NCBI GenBank assembly: GCA_036250195.1
Contig: JAVHZZ010000003.1
Location: 40,211,835 to 40,275,834, forward strand
Direction: 5' to 3'
DNA length: 64,000 bases
Source: Mixophyes australis
Taxonomy: Eukaryota; Chordata; Amphibia; Anura; Limnodynastidae
Position 1 is the stretch's first letter. Every line of letters begins with the position of its first letter. The notes below the pieces were generated by a model, which made no database searches, had not been told where the DNA came from, and saw only the letters and a list, made by a program, of their open reading frames with translations. The position numbers and the translations under genes are program-made. Below, piece after piece: positions 1 through 10,945 of the stretch.

Positions 1-95
1 ACGCAAGGGCGGTTTTGCCAAAACCAAAACACGAAGGTAATCCAGATCCAAAAACAAACACAAAACCAAAACACGGGGGTCAGTGACCATCTCTA
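1..95 (+). mobile_element. 3' end of a short hAT-type element, cut by the window edge
   Basis: The stretch is full of 'ccaaaacacaa' and 'aatccagatcc' words and ends in CAGTGACCATCTCTA. The elements ending at 41127 and (reverse) starting at 51457 have the same end, and the autonomous hAT at 31503-38354 ends in the related GTGCACATCCCTA. The left part lies outside the window, so no target duplication can be checked. The hAT assignment rests on the better-bounded copies. Confidence 0.6.
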
Positions 96-443
96 ATTGC
101 TGGCATGATTAGAATACCTAGGAGCCTCTATATAAATTTGCACCAATAAATACCTGGTCAGAAATAAAAATTGCCTACAGTAAATCAAGTATGACCATTA
201 CTTTTTAGAGATGTTGTCAAAGTTAGAAACAATGCTTTATCGCTCAAACACTGACACTTGGAAATTTATGGAGTCTCAGTACTAGTATTATACACTGAAT
301 AAATACTAGTTCTGAGCCTCCATTCATTGATTCCACATGTCAATGTAGGAGTGAAATAGCAGTTTAATCGTGCATCAGACTTGTCTCTAGGGCAATAAGT
401 GTTCAGAACAGATTCTTTTAAATTGGTGGAAATAAGAGGCAAT
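96..443. other. AT-rich stretch, nothing recognised
   Basis: No open frame with recognisable content, no tandem repeat and no terminal inverted repeat was seen here. Confidence 0.5.
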
Positions 444-677
444 GGGGCATATTCAATTGTCGACGGGATCGCCGAAAATCCCGCCGCGGAAAAACTAATA
501 CATGTAATACGGTAATTTGTAGCTGGATTTCAGCTCGCGGCTCAGGGAGCCGCGAGCTGAAATCCAGCGAGTAAATTACCGTATTACATGTTTTTCCGCG
601 CACGATTACCGTAATAACGGTTATCGTGCGCGGACCACGGGATTTTCGCCAATCCCGCGGACAATTAAATATGCCCC
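444..677. mobile_element. Palindromic MITE, copy 1
   Basis: The ends GGGGCATATTCAATTGTC and GACAATTAAATATGCCCC are inverted. The centre (about 499-592) is a near-perfect snapback around 'gctcgcggctc'/'gagccgcgagc', flanked by CGGTAATT and AATTACCG. There is no coding capacity. It looks like a foldback DNA-transposon derivative. The superfamily is unresolved because no clear target duplication is seen. Confidence 0.75.
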
Positions 678-681
678 TTAT

Positions 682-883
682 GGGGGGTATTTAATTGTTC
701 GGCTTGACGACCGAAAAACTCGCGCTCTAAAACTATTACCGTTAATACGGTAAAATTGCGCTTAAAAACCGTTCATACGGTAATTTACTCGCTGAATTTC
801 AGCTTGCAGCTCGGAGAGTATTAACGGTAATAGTTTTAGAGCGCGAGTTTTTCGGCCGTCAAGCCGAACAATTGAATACCCCT
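682..883. mobile_element. Palindromic MITE, copy 2, abutting copy 1
   Basis: Inverted arms of about 60 bp pair 682-743 with 822-883; both contain TTCGG, CGTCAAGCCGAA and TTTTAGAGCGCGAG words. The centre carries 'cggtaatttactcgctg' and 'tttcagct', which also occur in the centre of the neighbouring copy, so the two belong to one family. Only four bases (TTAT) separate them. Confidence 0.75.
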
Positions 884-2660
884 CTATGAGTCTTATTCTG
901 CCATATTGGTTAAAGGCAAGTTTACCCCTGAGGCTGCTGCATGTAACTGCGGTTCCTATGAAGGTAGAATGGAAACACCAGCATTTGAAGATTCCCGCCA
1001 GTGTCATTAAATCCAGACTCACACCATGGGTGAAAAAGAAATAACTGGACCTCATCACGCTTCCATTGCTAAACTCATAGATCTGAGCCTTGGTGAGCCA
1101 TTGTCACAAACTGCGGTAATCCCGGGAAGAAACCGGGTGAGAAGTAACCATGTTAAGTTTGCCATTAGAGCTAGCTATTATAAATGTCTTGCCATTAGGC
1201 AACTGTATGGACTTGGCTTGCAGCATGGGGTGCAGGGGGACCGAGAGAGCTGGTTCTGGTTTCCTGGAATTTGGCGGCATTATACTGCCAGACTAATACT
1301 TGCAGACAGCACCAGAGCACGTAGAGAAGGCCCTCTTATGTACTCAGGCATGACATCACCGCGCCTCAGCCGCTATATAAGACCGGTGCACTCATTGCTG
1401 GTTTGCCAGATTATTGTGTGCCTGTCACCAGTGTCTAGCATATTTCTGTTCTTCTAGCGTACCAGATCCTCAGCTTGCCTCTGACCATGAGTACCAGTGT
1501 TCCTGAGGGTTTACTTCTCCAGTAATCACTAAATCATGGACTTGTGTACTAGCCAAAGTTCCCGACTCCTCCTGACTATATGGTGTACCAGACCCCGACC
1601 ATGACTACAGATGTTTCCTGGGTACTAACTCATGGCGCCAAACTCTGCATAGTACAGTATATCTTGTTGAGGCAAGTGATCCTGATTTTTGGAGCCATTT
1701 TGCCAATACTAATTTCAGTGTGGACTATAACAGCAAATACCATATAAACTCCAGCTATCCTTTTCCTGAAATATTCCTAAATTGGTGCATTTTACCAATC
1801 GGCATCTTTAACCCTCATGCTGCCACCAGCCATTGGGGACTGTTGTCTAGAACAACAGCTGCGCAACGTTCTCAGCGATACAATCTTCAAGTTCCGCTTT
1901 TGTTTCCACATTCTACAGCATGCTATTCCACACTGTATTTGTGCATTTCCATTTTGTGGACTTTATTCTATGAATATAGTTGGGGCAACCACTGACACTT
2001 CATTCTGCTGTGTGGAGTGGTTGGGGTAGAAACATGCAAACTTTTGAGACCAAATGCAGAGCAAGAATATTTTACAGAATAGTTTTGAAAGTTTTATTCA
2101 TTTCTACTTAGGAGTTACCAAATATTATAACACCGCCTGCAAAATCCAACACACTTAAGGGTTTAGTTATCATTTTCTGTCGAAATTGGGCGTTTTCTCC
2201 AGAGTCAGGGCTTACCCAATATATCAAGGACTAGTCCCCTCCTGAGAACACTACTGCAGGTTTCGCCAGGACCGTAGCTAAGAAGAATTACGGTGGTACA
2301 TGTACCACCAGAATCCTTTAATCATTTGCACCATCGCAGGAAGGAGATCGCAGAGGTAACCAAGTAGGAGAAGGAAGATATCTTCATATGTGTTCTGCAG
2401 CCCACACTTCGCACGGCTGCAGCAGGGCATCCTATTGGAGGCAGAATAAATGCTTTATTATTTCAATAAAGCACTTCTTTTTCTTTTGCATTTATTTTAA
2501 ACTTCATTTTTTTTTCCGTTTCTCCATAAATTTCTATATAAATTCTATTTTTTCATTATCATTGACAGTGAAACTGAAAGCCCAAAGTCTGCTCTCCCAG
2601 TTCCACTGTCAGCCACTATCGTCGGGAAGCTGACTACTGCTCAGCTGCTCAAGTGAAGGT
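884..2660. other. Mostly unrecognised sequence
   Basis: No protein family, tandem array or inverted repeat was identified. Only the part around 1340-1680 has LTR-like character (separate entry). The short open frames here show no conserved motif. Confidence 0.4.
1340..1680 (+). promoter_or_regulatory. Possible LTR or promoter-like remnant with a TATA-type box
   Basis: GCTATATAAGACC sits near 1371-1383. It follows a GC-rich stretch and is followed by C/T-rich 'cctgactcc' and 'accatgact' text that resembles the R/U5 region of vertebrate Gypsy LTRs. No matching second LTR, TG/CA boundary or target duplication was found, so this is a weak call. Confidence 0.25.
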
Positions 2661-2846
2661 CAGGGGCGCACGCAGGATTTTTTAGGGGGAATTTCTCCCC
2701 CACCCAAAAAAAACCAACACACAGCGAGAGAGCTGCTGCGCATGCGCCCGTGCATGCGCAGCAGCTCCGTTTCGGCAGCACAGTGCCACTATGTAGGGGC
2801 ACTCATTAGCAGAGGGGAGGGGTTTCTGGAGACCCAGAAACCCCCC

Positions 2847-2854
2847 CCTGCGTG
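2847..2854. repeat. Left target-site duplication CCTGCGTG
   Basis: Identical to 4778-4785 across the inserted element; an 8-bp duplication is the hAT signature. Confidence 0.85.
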
Positions 2855-3589
2855 CAGGGCTGCCAAGAAGAATTCAGGGCCCGGGTACAACAAATTCATG
2901 GGGCCCCCCTCATAGTGAAGTAAGCCCCAAAATTTTTTTGCGCCGCCTTACGGCGGCGCAAAAAAGATTAGATATATGGTCATATATTCAGGGGCGTGGC
3001 TAGCCAAACGGCAGTGCAAAAATTTTGGGAGGTGCGGTCATGCATTTGGGGGCGTGGCAAACGTGCCATTGGGGCGTGGCTAACATAAAAACCACTAGGC
3101 TCTCAATTCGCCGGAGCGTCACATATGTTTAAGCACTCCTGACTTTCAGGACATCTACCACCACAGGGTAGTATACAAACAATGCAGTGTGTACACAAAC
3201 AGTTCAGTCTTGGCCTACACCTTACATTGGACACAACATTCACCAAAAATTGGTATTGTCCCTACTAGAATCACAACATTTCACACACTGTGCTGCTCTC
3301 TCCTACCTGTTCTTCTCACTTTCTCCACCTGTGGCTGCTGCTTTCTTTAGTTGTGGCTTGTCCGGATCCAGAAATGTTGAAGGACCTATTTTGAAAAAAA
3401 AATGGCTACATTTAGAAAATTACAGCCAGCCCCAGCGTTAAATCAATAGCACCCACGATTAATAATTAGGCCTTCCTCCAGCTCCAATATTACAATAATG
3501 TGCCCCTTCATCATCGCCATGCCTTATGATCACACTGTGCCCTCCATGCTGTTTTTGCCCCCTTCATCTGGCTCCCCTTCATCAGACTA

Positions 3590-4375
3590 TACTATGCTGC
3601 TCCCCCCCTTTTTCAATCCCACTGTGCCATGCCTCCCCCCCCCCTTTGTAACCCCACTGTGTCATGCTGCCCACCATTTTTTAACCCCACTGTGCCGTGC
3701 TGACCCCTGTTTATTAACCCCACTGTGCCATACTGCCCCGTTTTTTAACCCATCTGTGCCCCTCTCATTTTTTCACCCCCTCTGTCATGCTGCTTTCCCA
3801 TTTTTTAACCCCTCTGTGCTCCCCCCTCAATTTTTAACCCCTCTGACATGCTGCTTTCCCATTTTTTAACCCATCTGTGCCCCTCTCATTTTTTAACCCC
3901 TCTGACATGCTGCTTTCCCGTTTTTTAACCCCTCTGTGCTCCCCCCTCAATTTTTAACCCCTCTGACATGCTGCTTTCCCATTTTTTAACCCCTCTGTGC
4001 TCCCCCTCATTTTTTAACCCCTCTGACATGCTGCTTTCCCGTTTTTAACCCCTTTGACATGCTGCTTTCCCGTTTTTTAACCCCTCTGTGCTCCCCCTAA
4101 TTTTTTAACCCCTCTGACATGCTGCTTCCCCGTTTTTAACTCCTCTGACATGCTGCTTCCCCGTTTTTTAACCCCTCTGTGCCCCCCCTTATTTTTTAAC
4201 CCCTCTGTCATGCTGCCCCCCCGTTTTTTAACCCCTTTGTGCCCCCTCATTTTTTAACCCCTCTGTCATGCTGCCCCCCCGTTTTTTAACCCCTTTGTGC
4301 TCCCCCTCATTTTTTAACCCCTCTGTCATGCTGCCCCCCCCCCCCCCGTTTTTTAACCCCTCTGTGCCCCCCTCG
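3590..4375. repeat. Pyrimidine-rich minisatellite inside a hAT element
   Basis: Units of the type 'acccctctgtgctccccctcatttttta' alternate with 'acccctctgacatgctgctttcccgtttttta'. Lengths vary because the C and T runs vary, roughly 27-32 bp per half unit. Later copies replace GACATG with GTCATG. Open frames here come from the composition and are not genes. Confidence 0.9.
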
Positions 4376-4414
4376 TTTTCCTCCCTTCACTTACCTTTTC
4401 TCCTCTCTTGGTCT

Positions 4415-4526
4415 TCTCTGCTGCTCTGTGCTCCATTGCTACAGACTGACTGAATGCTGGGCATGACATGATGACATCACACCCAGCATTCAGACAGTCT
4501 GAATAGAGCACAGAGCAGCAGAGAGG
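4415..4526. repeat. Hairpin near the 3' end of the nested hAT element
   Basis: Left arm TCTCTGCTGCTCTGTGCTC pairs with right arm GAGCACAGAGCAGCAGAGA. An inner pair, CTGAATGCTGGG and CCCAGCATTCAG, continues the fold. A similar hairpin sits near the 3' end of the hAT elements at 22186, 45977 and 49134. Confidence 0.85.
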
Positions 4527-4777
4527 AGGGATGCCGGCTCCGCGATCAGGTGAGTATGTTTTTTTTTTTTTTTAAACTAGCCTGCTCCCCCCACCAACGA
4601 CCGAGCCCCCCCCCCCCCGCCAAAAAAAAAAAAAAAAAAGGAAAGGAAAAAAAACGTTTTGAAAAAAAAAATTAAAAAATTAAAAAAAATCAGCAGCGCA
4701 AGGGCCCGGGCCGGGCCCCCTGACATGCCGGGCCCGGGTAATTAGTACCCGCTCCCCCCCCCCTCTCGGCGGCCCTG

Positions 4778-4785
4778 CCTGCGTG
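4778..4785. repeat. Right target-site duplication CCTGCGTG
   Basis: Pairs with 2847-2854. Confidence 0.85.
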
Positions 4786-5091
4786 CGTCCCTGAAGGTGT
4801 AAAGGTAAATTGCAGTGATAGTAAGTTTTCAATTACTGCGATAAGGTGTGATAGAAAACTAGTCCTATTGCTGCTTTTTAATAAATAGACTGCTAAGTAA
4901 TTACATCCTGTTTCCTTATCTTTTCAGTCTTCAGAGCGTAGGTCCAAGATAGGTCCAAAGAGAGTGCAAGTCACAAGTCCTACTGCTCAACGACAATATG
5001 GCACTACGTAATATGATTGCCATTATATTATTATTTATATTATTATTAAGTTATAGAAAAACTTCCCAGGGGTAGAGTTCTTAAACCTTCT

Positions 5092-5222
5092 AAACAGGAA
5101 AAGTGGTTGTGTTGCCCATAGCAACCAAATTCATTTATAGCTATCATTAATCTAGTACATTCTAGAACATGATAGTTAGAATCTGGCTGGTTGCTATGCG
5201 CAACACATCCACTTTTCCTCTA
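5092..5222. mobile_element. Snapback MITE, diverged copy ('gcaacc' family)
   Basis: Inverted arms contain AAAAGTGG, GTTGCCCATAGCAACC and, on the other side, GGTTGCTATGCGCAACA and CCACTTTTC. Better preserved relatives lie at 25374-25547 and 58808-58971. The outer ends have decayed, so the boundaries are approximate. Confidence 0.7.
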
Positions 5223-6069
5223 TAGACTATTTGATAATTATATTCCCTAGTCGCACTGCAATCTAAAAATCTTGGTGCTTTGCGTATTTGTCTTTTTTTA
5301 TTTTCTCTGTATAGAGGGTACTTGAAACTACAGGAAAACATAATTAATAACATGTAAGATATAATTAGAACAATTAAGAATAAAAGAGCAAACAATATAT
5401 ATGAAATAACATTATCACACTAATGTATGGTGAATAAGACATACATGTACATATAAATGAATATACCATTTAAATATTGAAAATTATGTATGTAAGTGTG
5501 TTCAAGTGTGTGTAACATCCCTTTGTGTAGACACAGTAAACACATCAGAAGGCTGGCATTACCATGTTCTCCTGAAATTAGCAGAGGTTACCTCAGGTCC
5601 TCCGTTCTTCTTTACCATACCATTAAACGATAAAAAACTGCGTAATAAACCATATGAAATAAGGGATGTACCAAATGAAATGCTTTTAGTATAACTTTCA
5701 TCCAACTATAACCCTTAAGAAATTGGCCTTGAACCAAACCAAATACTGTGAGCAATGAACAGTGTTAAAAAATTCAGTGCATATAGAAGGGGATGCTGGT
5801 AGGGAATAAACTCATTAGTTTTAATCTAGCTGGAAAGGGTCTATAGACGGCCATGCACCTGCACAACAGTCTTCACTAAAATTGGGACTGAGCCCAGCCA
5901 TGGATTCCCGATGGATATTACACCTCGGCCACACACCACATCACAACTGAACTGTATGACTGATTCAAGCTCATGAAACTACTAGACAAGTAGAAGCTGA
6001 AGTCTTGTGCATACACAAGGCAGTCATCAATGTTCACTGTGACTAATACAGATAATGCACTAGGTTCGC
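5223..6069. other. AT-rich stretch, nothing recognised
   Basis: No repeat structure or recognisable coding content was found. Confidence 0.4.
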
Positions 6070-6170
6070 CATATATTTTGTCCACCTTGTATGTCTCTGT
6101 TTTATATATGTCCTGTTACCCCACTGTACAGCCCTGAGGTGCCTTACAAATCTACTATTATGATTATAAG
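6070..6170 (+). mobile_element. 3' tail fragment of a CR1/L2-type LINE or its SINE
   Basis: The run 'ttttgtccaccttgtatgtctctgtttta' followed by 'gtacagccctgaggtgccttacaaatctact' matches the tail shared by the repeats at 25560-26196 and 59350-59740. It lacks any coding part. Confidence 0.6.
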
Positions 6171-6404
6171 TTGTATGATAACTATTGGTTCGGGATGTGC
6201 AATTTGAGCTACTGTATAAACATTTAATAAACATTTCCAAGACTGATACAATTGTAGCCAGAGGTTTAGTATTTCTAATACTCTATAATACTCTAGTCAT
6301 GAAAATAACGACCAAGGGGACGAAGTGGATTTTGTTGAACCCCACAAATATAGTTAGTAACATTTCAATACAATTTCCACAGACCCTTCCAAATGTATAT
6401 TATT

Positions 6405-9400
6405 ATTATTAATTTTTATTTATAGGGCGCCACAAAGTATCCTTAGCGCCGTACAAGGACAAACAATGGCACAGTACAAGGTGAAACAGCACAGTACAAG
6501 TAACAGTAAGCACTATAACTCTGGGGGCTCAGTCACAGCAAGAAAGAGAGGGAGGGGAAAAGTGAGTACAGGCAGGTAACTAAGGCCCAAGAGGGTGGGC
6601 ACGGATGACAGGTAAAGAGTCACTGAGGGGAGCGGAGAGAAGCGAGATTAGACAGAGGGAAGAGGGTTGGAGAGGAGGTGAACTGAGTAGCTGGAGAGCG
6701 CAGTTAAAAGTGATGGAAACAGGAGGTAGGAGAGCCCTGCTCAAAGGAGCGTACAATCTAAAGGGAGGGGAAGACAGACAGGCACATGGATGAGACAGAG
6801 ACAGAGTCGAGGAAGAGGGAGAAGGGAAGAAGGGATGAGAAAGAGAGGAAGCCGACCAGTGGGAGTTTAGGCATGAGACTGGAAGGCTTTTAGGAAAAGG
6901 TGGGTTTTTAATGTTCATTTGAAAGAGGACAGATTAGGGGAAGTTCTGATGGAGCGGGGGAGCTTGTTCCAATGGAGGGGAGCGGCGCAGGAGAAGTCTT
7001 GAATACGTGCGTGAGAGGAGGTAAACAGGGGGGAAGAGAGGCGACGATCGTTGGACGATCGCAGTGGGCGGGAGGGAGTGTGAATACAGATAAGGTTGGA
7101 GATGTAGGGAGCAGTGGAGTTGGCGAGGGCCTTGTAAGTGAGAGTGAGGAGCTTGAAAAGGATTCTGTAGTGGAAGGGGAGCCAGTGAAGGGCTTGGTAG
7201 AGTGGGGAGACAGAGGTGGAACGGCGAGAGAGGAAAATAAGCCTAGCAACGGCGTTAAGTACAGATCTAAGAGGAGCGAGATGAGAGATGGGGAGGCCGA
7301 TAAGGAGAAGGTTGCAGTAGTCCAAGCGGGAGATAATCAGTGAGTGGACGAGAGATTTGGTGGCAACCTGGGAGAGGAAGGGCCGAATGCGGGCAATGTT
7401 GCGAAGCTGGAAACGGCAGGATTTGGCGAGAGAGTGAATGTGAGGGGCAAAGGAGAGAGAGGAGTCGAGGATGACACCTAGGCAGCGGAGTTGGGGAACA
7501 GGGGAGATAGAGGAGTTGTCAACAGTGATAGAGAGGTCAGAGGGGAAGGAGGTACGAGAGGGAGGAAAGACAATGAGTTCAGTTTTAGCACGATTGAGTT
7601 TAAGAAATCTAGAGGACATCCAGGAGGAGATGGCAGAGAGGCATGCGGATACCCTGGAGAGAAGGGAGGGAGAGAGATCAGGAGAAGAAAGGTAAAGTTG
7701 GGTGTCATCAGCATAAAGGTGGTACTTGAGGCCGAAGGAGCTGATGAGTGCACCCAGAGAAGAGGTGTATAGTGAGAATAGTAAGGATCCAAGGACAGAG
7801 CCCTGAGGGACCCCGACTGGAAGGGAGGAAGAGGGGGAGAGAGACTCAGAGGTGGAAACAGAGAAGGAACGGTCAGCAAGGTAAGAGTTGAACCAGGAGA
7901 GGACAGTACCGGAGAGGCCAATGGACTGGAGGGTGTGAAGCAGGAGGGGGTGGTCAACGGTGTCAAAGGCCGCTGAGAGGTCGAGGAGAATCAGGAGGGA
8001 GTAGTGGCCCATGGCTTTAGCCGAGAGGAGATCATTCGTAACTTGAGCCAGGGCAGTTTCAGTGGAATGGAGGGGACGGAAGCCTGATTGGAGAGGGTCA
8101 AGGAGGGAGTGTTCAGAGAGGTAGGTGGAGAGACGGTTGCAGACAAGTCTCTCGAGTATTTTGGAGGCAAAGGGGAGAAGGGAAATGGGGCGGTAATTAG
8201 AGAGTGAGGTGGGGTCAAGGTTGGGTTTCTTGAGAATGGGTGAGACGAGAGCATGTTTAAAGGCGGAGGGGAAGATGCCGGTGGAGAGGGACAGGTTAAA
8301 GAGGTGAGCGAGGTGGGAGCAGGTGCCGGCGGAGAGGTGGACTTCCTCTCCCAAGGTAGGGTGGAAGGAGAGAAGGAGTTGGTGGCTGGGGGGAGATGGG
8401 GGAGAGAGTGGAGGGGGGAGGATAGGCGAGAGGGGGGGAGGCGGAAGGGTTGGTGGAGGAAGAGATTTCAAGTCTGATGGCCCCAATTTTAGAGGAGAAA
8501 AAGGAGGCGAAGTCAGTGGCAGAGAGGGAGGAAGGGAGGGGGGAGGGGGGGAGACAGGAGAGTGTTAAAGGTGGAAAAGAGGCGGCGGGGGTTGAAGGAC
8601 TGCTAGGAGATGAGGGATTTAAAGAAGGATTGCTTAGCGAGCGAGAGGGCAGAGCTGTAGGAGGAGAGGATAAACTTGAAGTGGAGGAAATCAGCCAGGG
8701 AGTGAGATTTTCTCCAGTGGCGTTCGGCAGTGCGAGAGCATTTTTGGAGGAAGCGGGTAAGTTTGGAATGCCAGGGTTGGGGATTGGAGCAGCGAAGGTG
8801 GATAGGCTGGGCAGGGGCGACCGCATCAAGGGCGGAGGAGAGGGTTTGGTTTTAGAGGGAGACTGCCTGATTGGGGCAGGACAGGGTGGAAAGGGGAGAG
8901 AGGAGAGTTTCGAGAGAAGAGGACAGCATAGCAGGATCAAGGGTGTCGAGATCACGTCTGGACCGGGTAGATTTGGGTGGGGGGAGGGGTGCAGGAGTAG
9001 AGGAGAGAGAGAATGAGAGGAGATGGTGGTCCGAGAGTGGAAAGGGGGAGATAGAGAAGTCGGACAGACTGCAACGGTGGGAGAAGACAAGGTCAAGGGA
9101 GTGACCAAGGCAGTGGGTAGAAGAGGAGGTCCATTGGGAGAGGCCAAGGGAGGAAGAAAGGGCAAGGAGTTTGACAGAAGCAGGGTCGGTGGGGTTGTCA
9201 ATAGGGATATTGAAGTCGCCAAGGATAATGGAGGGGATATCAGAGGAGAGGTGGTGTGGGAGCCAGGCAGCAAAGTTGTCAAGGAAAAGGGAGGAGGGGC
9301 CAGGGGGACGGTATATGACAGAGACGCGGAGATGGATGGGGTAGAAGAGACGGATAGAGTGGACTTCAAAAGAGGAGAAGGAGAGGGAGGGTTCAGGAGG

Positions 9401-10300
9401 AATGAGTCTGAAGGTACAGGTGGAGGATAGGAGAATGCCCACTCCACCGCCTGGGCGGTCTCCGGGTCTGGCGGAGTGGGTAAAGGAGAGGCCGCCATAG
9501 GAGAGAGCGGCAGGGGAGGCAGTGTCGGAATCGGTGAGCCAGGTTTCGGTAATGGCAAGAAGGTTAAGAGAGTTAGATAAGAAGAGGTCCGAACCGGAAG
9601 TGGGCCGCAGTCATCAAAAAGGCCAGGAACCAGGAAAGTCGCTGGGTGGAGGAGGTGGAGGACATCCGAAGAAGGCAGAGGTGAGGACATCTGAAGAAGG
9701 CTGCGAAGTGGCATCCAAGGCAGGCCGACCGGAAGTGGATCGCGATGGGGAGAGGAACAGCACTGGAGACCGGAGGAGTTGACCGGAAGTAGGCCTGAAG
9801 AACCAGAAGACGGACCAGGCAGTAGAAAAGTCAGGAGAGTCAGATTGAGGACATCCAGGGAGAACAGAGGCGAGGCAGGAGACGGAGGGTGGATCAGAGG
9901 AGAGCCTCCGTAGGGCGGAGGGTACAGCTAGGCCGGAGCCGGGGCCTCGATTAGGCAAATCCGACCGGATGGACCACCACAGGAGAGGGCACAGCAGGGC
10001 CAGGAGAGGCGGAGAGGCTGAAGACCAAGGCCGAATCCGAAGGAGAGCAGGTGGGATCGTGGAGCACGGCTGGAACCGGGGGCTCAATTAGCAGAATCCA
10101 CCCGCGGATAGCGGTGCCAAGCAGGCGTTGGATCCCGGCTGGAGGTGAGGGATCCGTGGAGAGCAGAGCCATGCAGGAGTTGGAGCCAGGCAGCAGGTGA
10201 GTAGAGGTAGGCAGGCAGGGAGCGTAGCCGGGGCTACTCCACAGGATTTAGGAGCCCAGGACTTGGACCCCAGTGAAGAGCTCTCGCGGCACGTCCGTGC
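6405..10300 (-). mobile_element. CR1/L2-clade LINE, long but inactive copy
   Basis: Read on the minus strand, this runs from a C/T-rich 5' region (about 10300-9600) through an endonuclease domain and a reverse transcriptase to a 3' UTR. It ends in 'ggcgccctataaataaa' and an AAT-type microsatellite at 6397-6415. The order endonuclease, reverse transcriptase, microsatellite tail is that of CR1/L2-type LINEs. The 5' boundary is uncertain: the region above 9600 has the composition of a LINE leader but no domain I recognise. The strong GA bias of the plus strand creates many spurious plus-strand frames. Confidence 0.8.
6860..9600 (-). pseudogene. LINE ORF2 pseudogene (endonuclease plus reverse transcriptase)
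   Basis: The protein would nick target DNA and copy the LINE RNA at the nick. The endonuclease part (about 9600-8852) shows ITETWL, GGGVGILLSS, GDFN and SDHH, the usual APE-type motifs. A linker in a second frame (around 8550-8480) has the FFSSKI-x2-IRLEI block that precedes the reverse transcriptase. The reverse transcriptase (8486-6915) shows [30 protein letters not shown] and [14 protein letters not shown] is the catalytic centre. Near its C-terminus is the conserved '[16 protein letters not shown]' block. The domains fall in three different frames, so at least two frameshifts are present. A TGA near 6913 also separates the conserved C-terminal tail. It cannot make a full-length product. 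Confidence 0.85.
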
Positions 10301-10343
10301 TGCATGGGAGCAGGAAAGCAAAGCTTTCCTTTGTTATTATTTG

Positions 10344-10368
10344 TTATATATATATATATATATACATG

Positions 10369-10427
<59 letters not shown>
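10344..10427. repeat. (TA)n microsatellite
   Basis: Alternating TA with a few interruptions such as ACATG. It forms the left edge of the unclassified repeat 10430-10820. Confidence 0.9.
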
Positions 10428-10429
10428 AG

Positions 10430-10820
10430 TTAACCCGTGCATGATACTCATGCATTCTAGTCAAATCAAGCTACTTAAGGTGTTAAAAAGGTTCTTGCCA
10501 TGCATTTGGGCCTAGCCCAGGCCTCCTCAGGGGAAGAGCGTTACCTCCCGACGCAAGTGCCCTTTTTTAACGTGGTTTTGTCCACATGTCACCACCTCAT
10601 CATTTTTCTCCATCACCTCATCCTTCATCTTCATCGCCACATCCTTCATCAAGCTACTTAAGGTGTTAAAAACTCCCCACTATCACCCCCGGCAACCACC
10701 AACCACTCTCAACTGTCACTTCTCCTTCAAGAAATATATAGGTCAGTGTATAACTCTGCCTAGCAGGTGGCGCTGGAGCTTTGTTTTTTTTCCACACATG
10801 CCACTAGGCATTTATATAGT
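10430..10820. mobile_element. Unclassified interspersed repeat between two (TA)n tracts
   Basis: Begins ACAAGTTAACCCGTGCATGA and ends GGCATTTATATAGTAGA, with TA runs on both sides. It contains a perfect 24-bp direct repeat (10466-10489 and 10649-10672, core CTACTTAAGGTGTTAAAAA). No inverted termini or coding region is visible. It may be an element that inserts into, or carries, TA microsatellites; the class is unknown. Confidence 0.4.
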
Positions 10821-10863
<43 letters not shown>

Positions 10864-10945
10864 AACAGAGAGATAGATAGATAGATAGATAGATAGATAT
10901 GGGATACAGAAATAGATAGATAGATAGATATGAGATAGATAGATA
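10821..10945. repeat. (TA)n followed by (GATA)n microsatellite
   Basis: TA repeats to about 10862, then GATA units to about 10945 with a few interruptions. Confidence 0.9.

Larger units (their letters stand above)
2855..4777. mobile_element. Nonautonomous hAT element nested in the 2661-4793 element
   Basis: The ends CAGGGCTGCCAAGAAG and CTCTCGGCGGCCCTG are inverted and flanked by a perfect 8-bp duplication, CCTGCGTG. Inside lie GGGCCCGGG-rich subterminal blocks at both ends, a pyrimidine-rich minisatellite (3590-4375), a hairpin (4415-4526) and A/C-rich tracts (4555-4690). No transposase is encoded. Insertion into the 3' inverted repeat of the host element makes it the younger of the two. 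Confidence 0.85.
2661..4793. mobile_element. hAT-like nonautonomous element, interrupted by a second insertion
   Basis: The ends are inverted: CAGGGGCGCACGCAGG at 2661 and CCTGCGTGCGTCCCTG ending at 4793. Without the inserted element (2855-4777 plus one duplicated 8-mer) it is only about 200 bp long and non-coding. A short direct repeat, AAGGT, flanks both ends. A clean 8-bp duplication is not evident, so hAT membership rests on the CAGGG termini. Confidence 0.65.

Noticed and set aside
5506..5694. Short plus-strand frame of 62 codons
   Set aside because: No conserved motif, no codon or context support; one of many chance frames in AT-rich sequence.
8296..9714. 472-codon minus-strand frame rich in Pro and Ser
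   Set aside because: Mostly an out-of-frame reading of the LINE ORF2 region. Only its short FFSSKI segment is true LINE coding text, included in the pseudogene entry.
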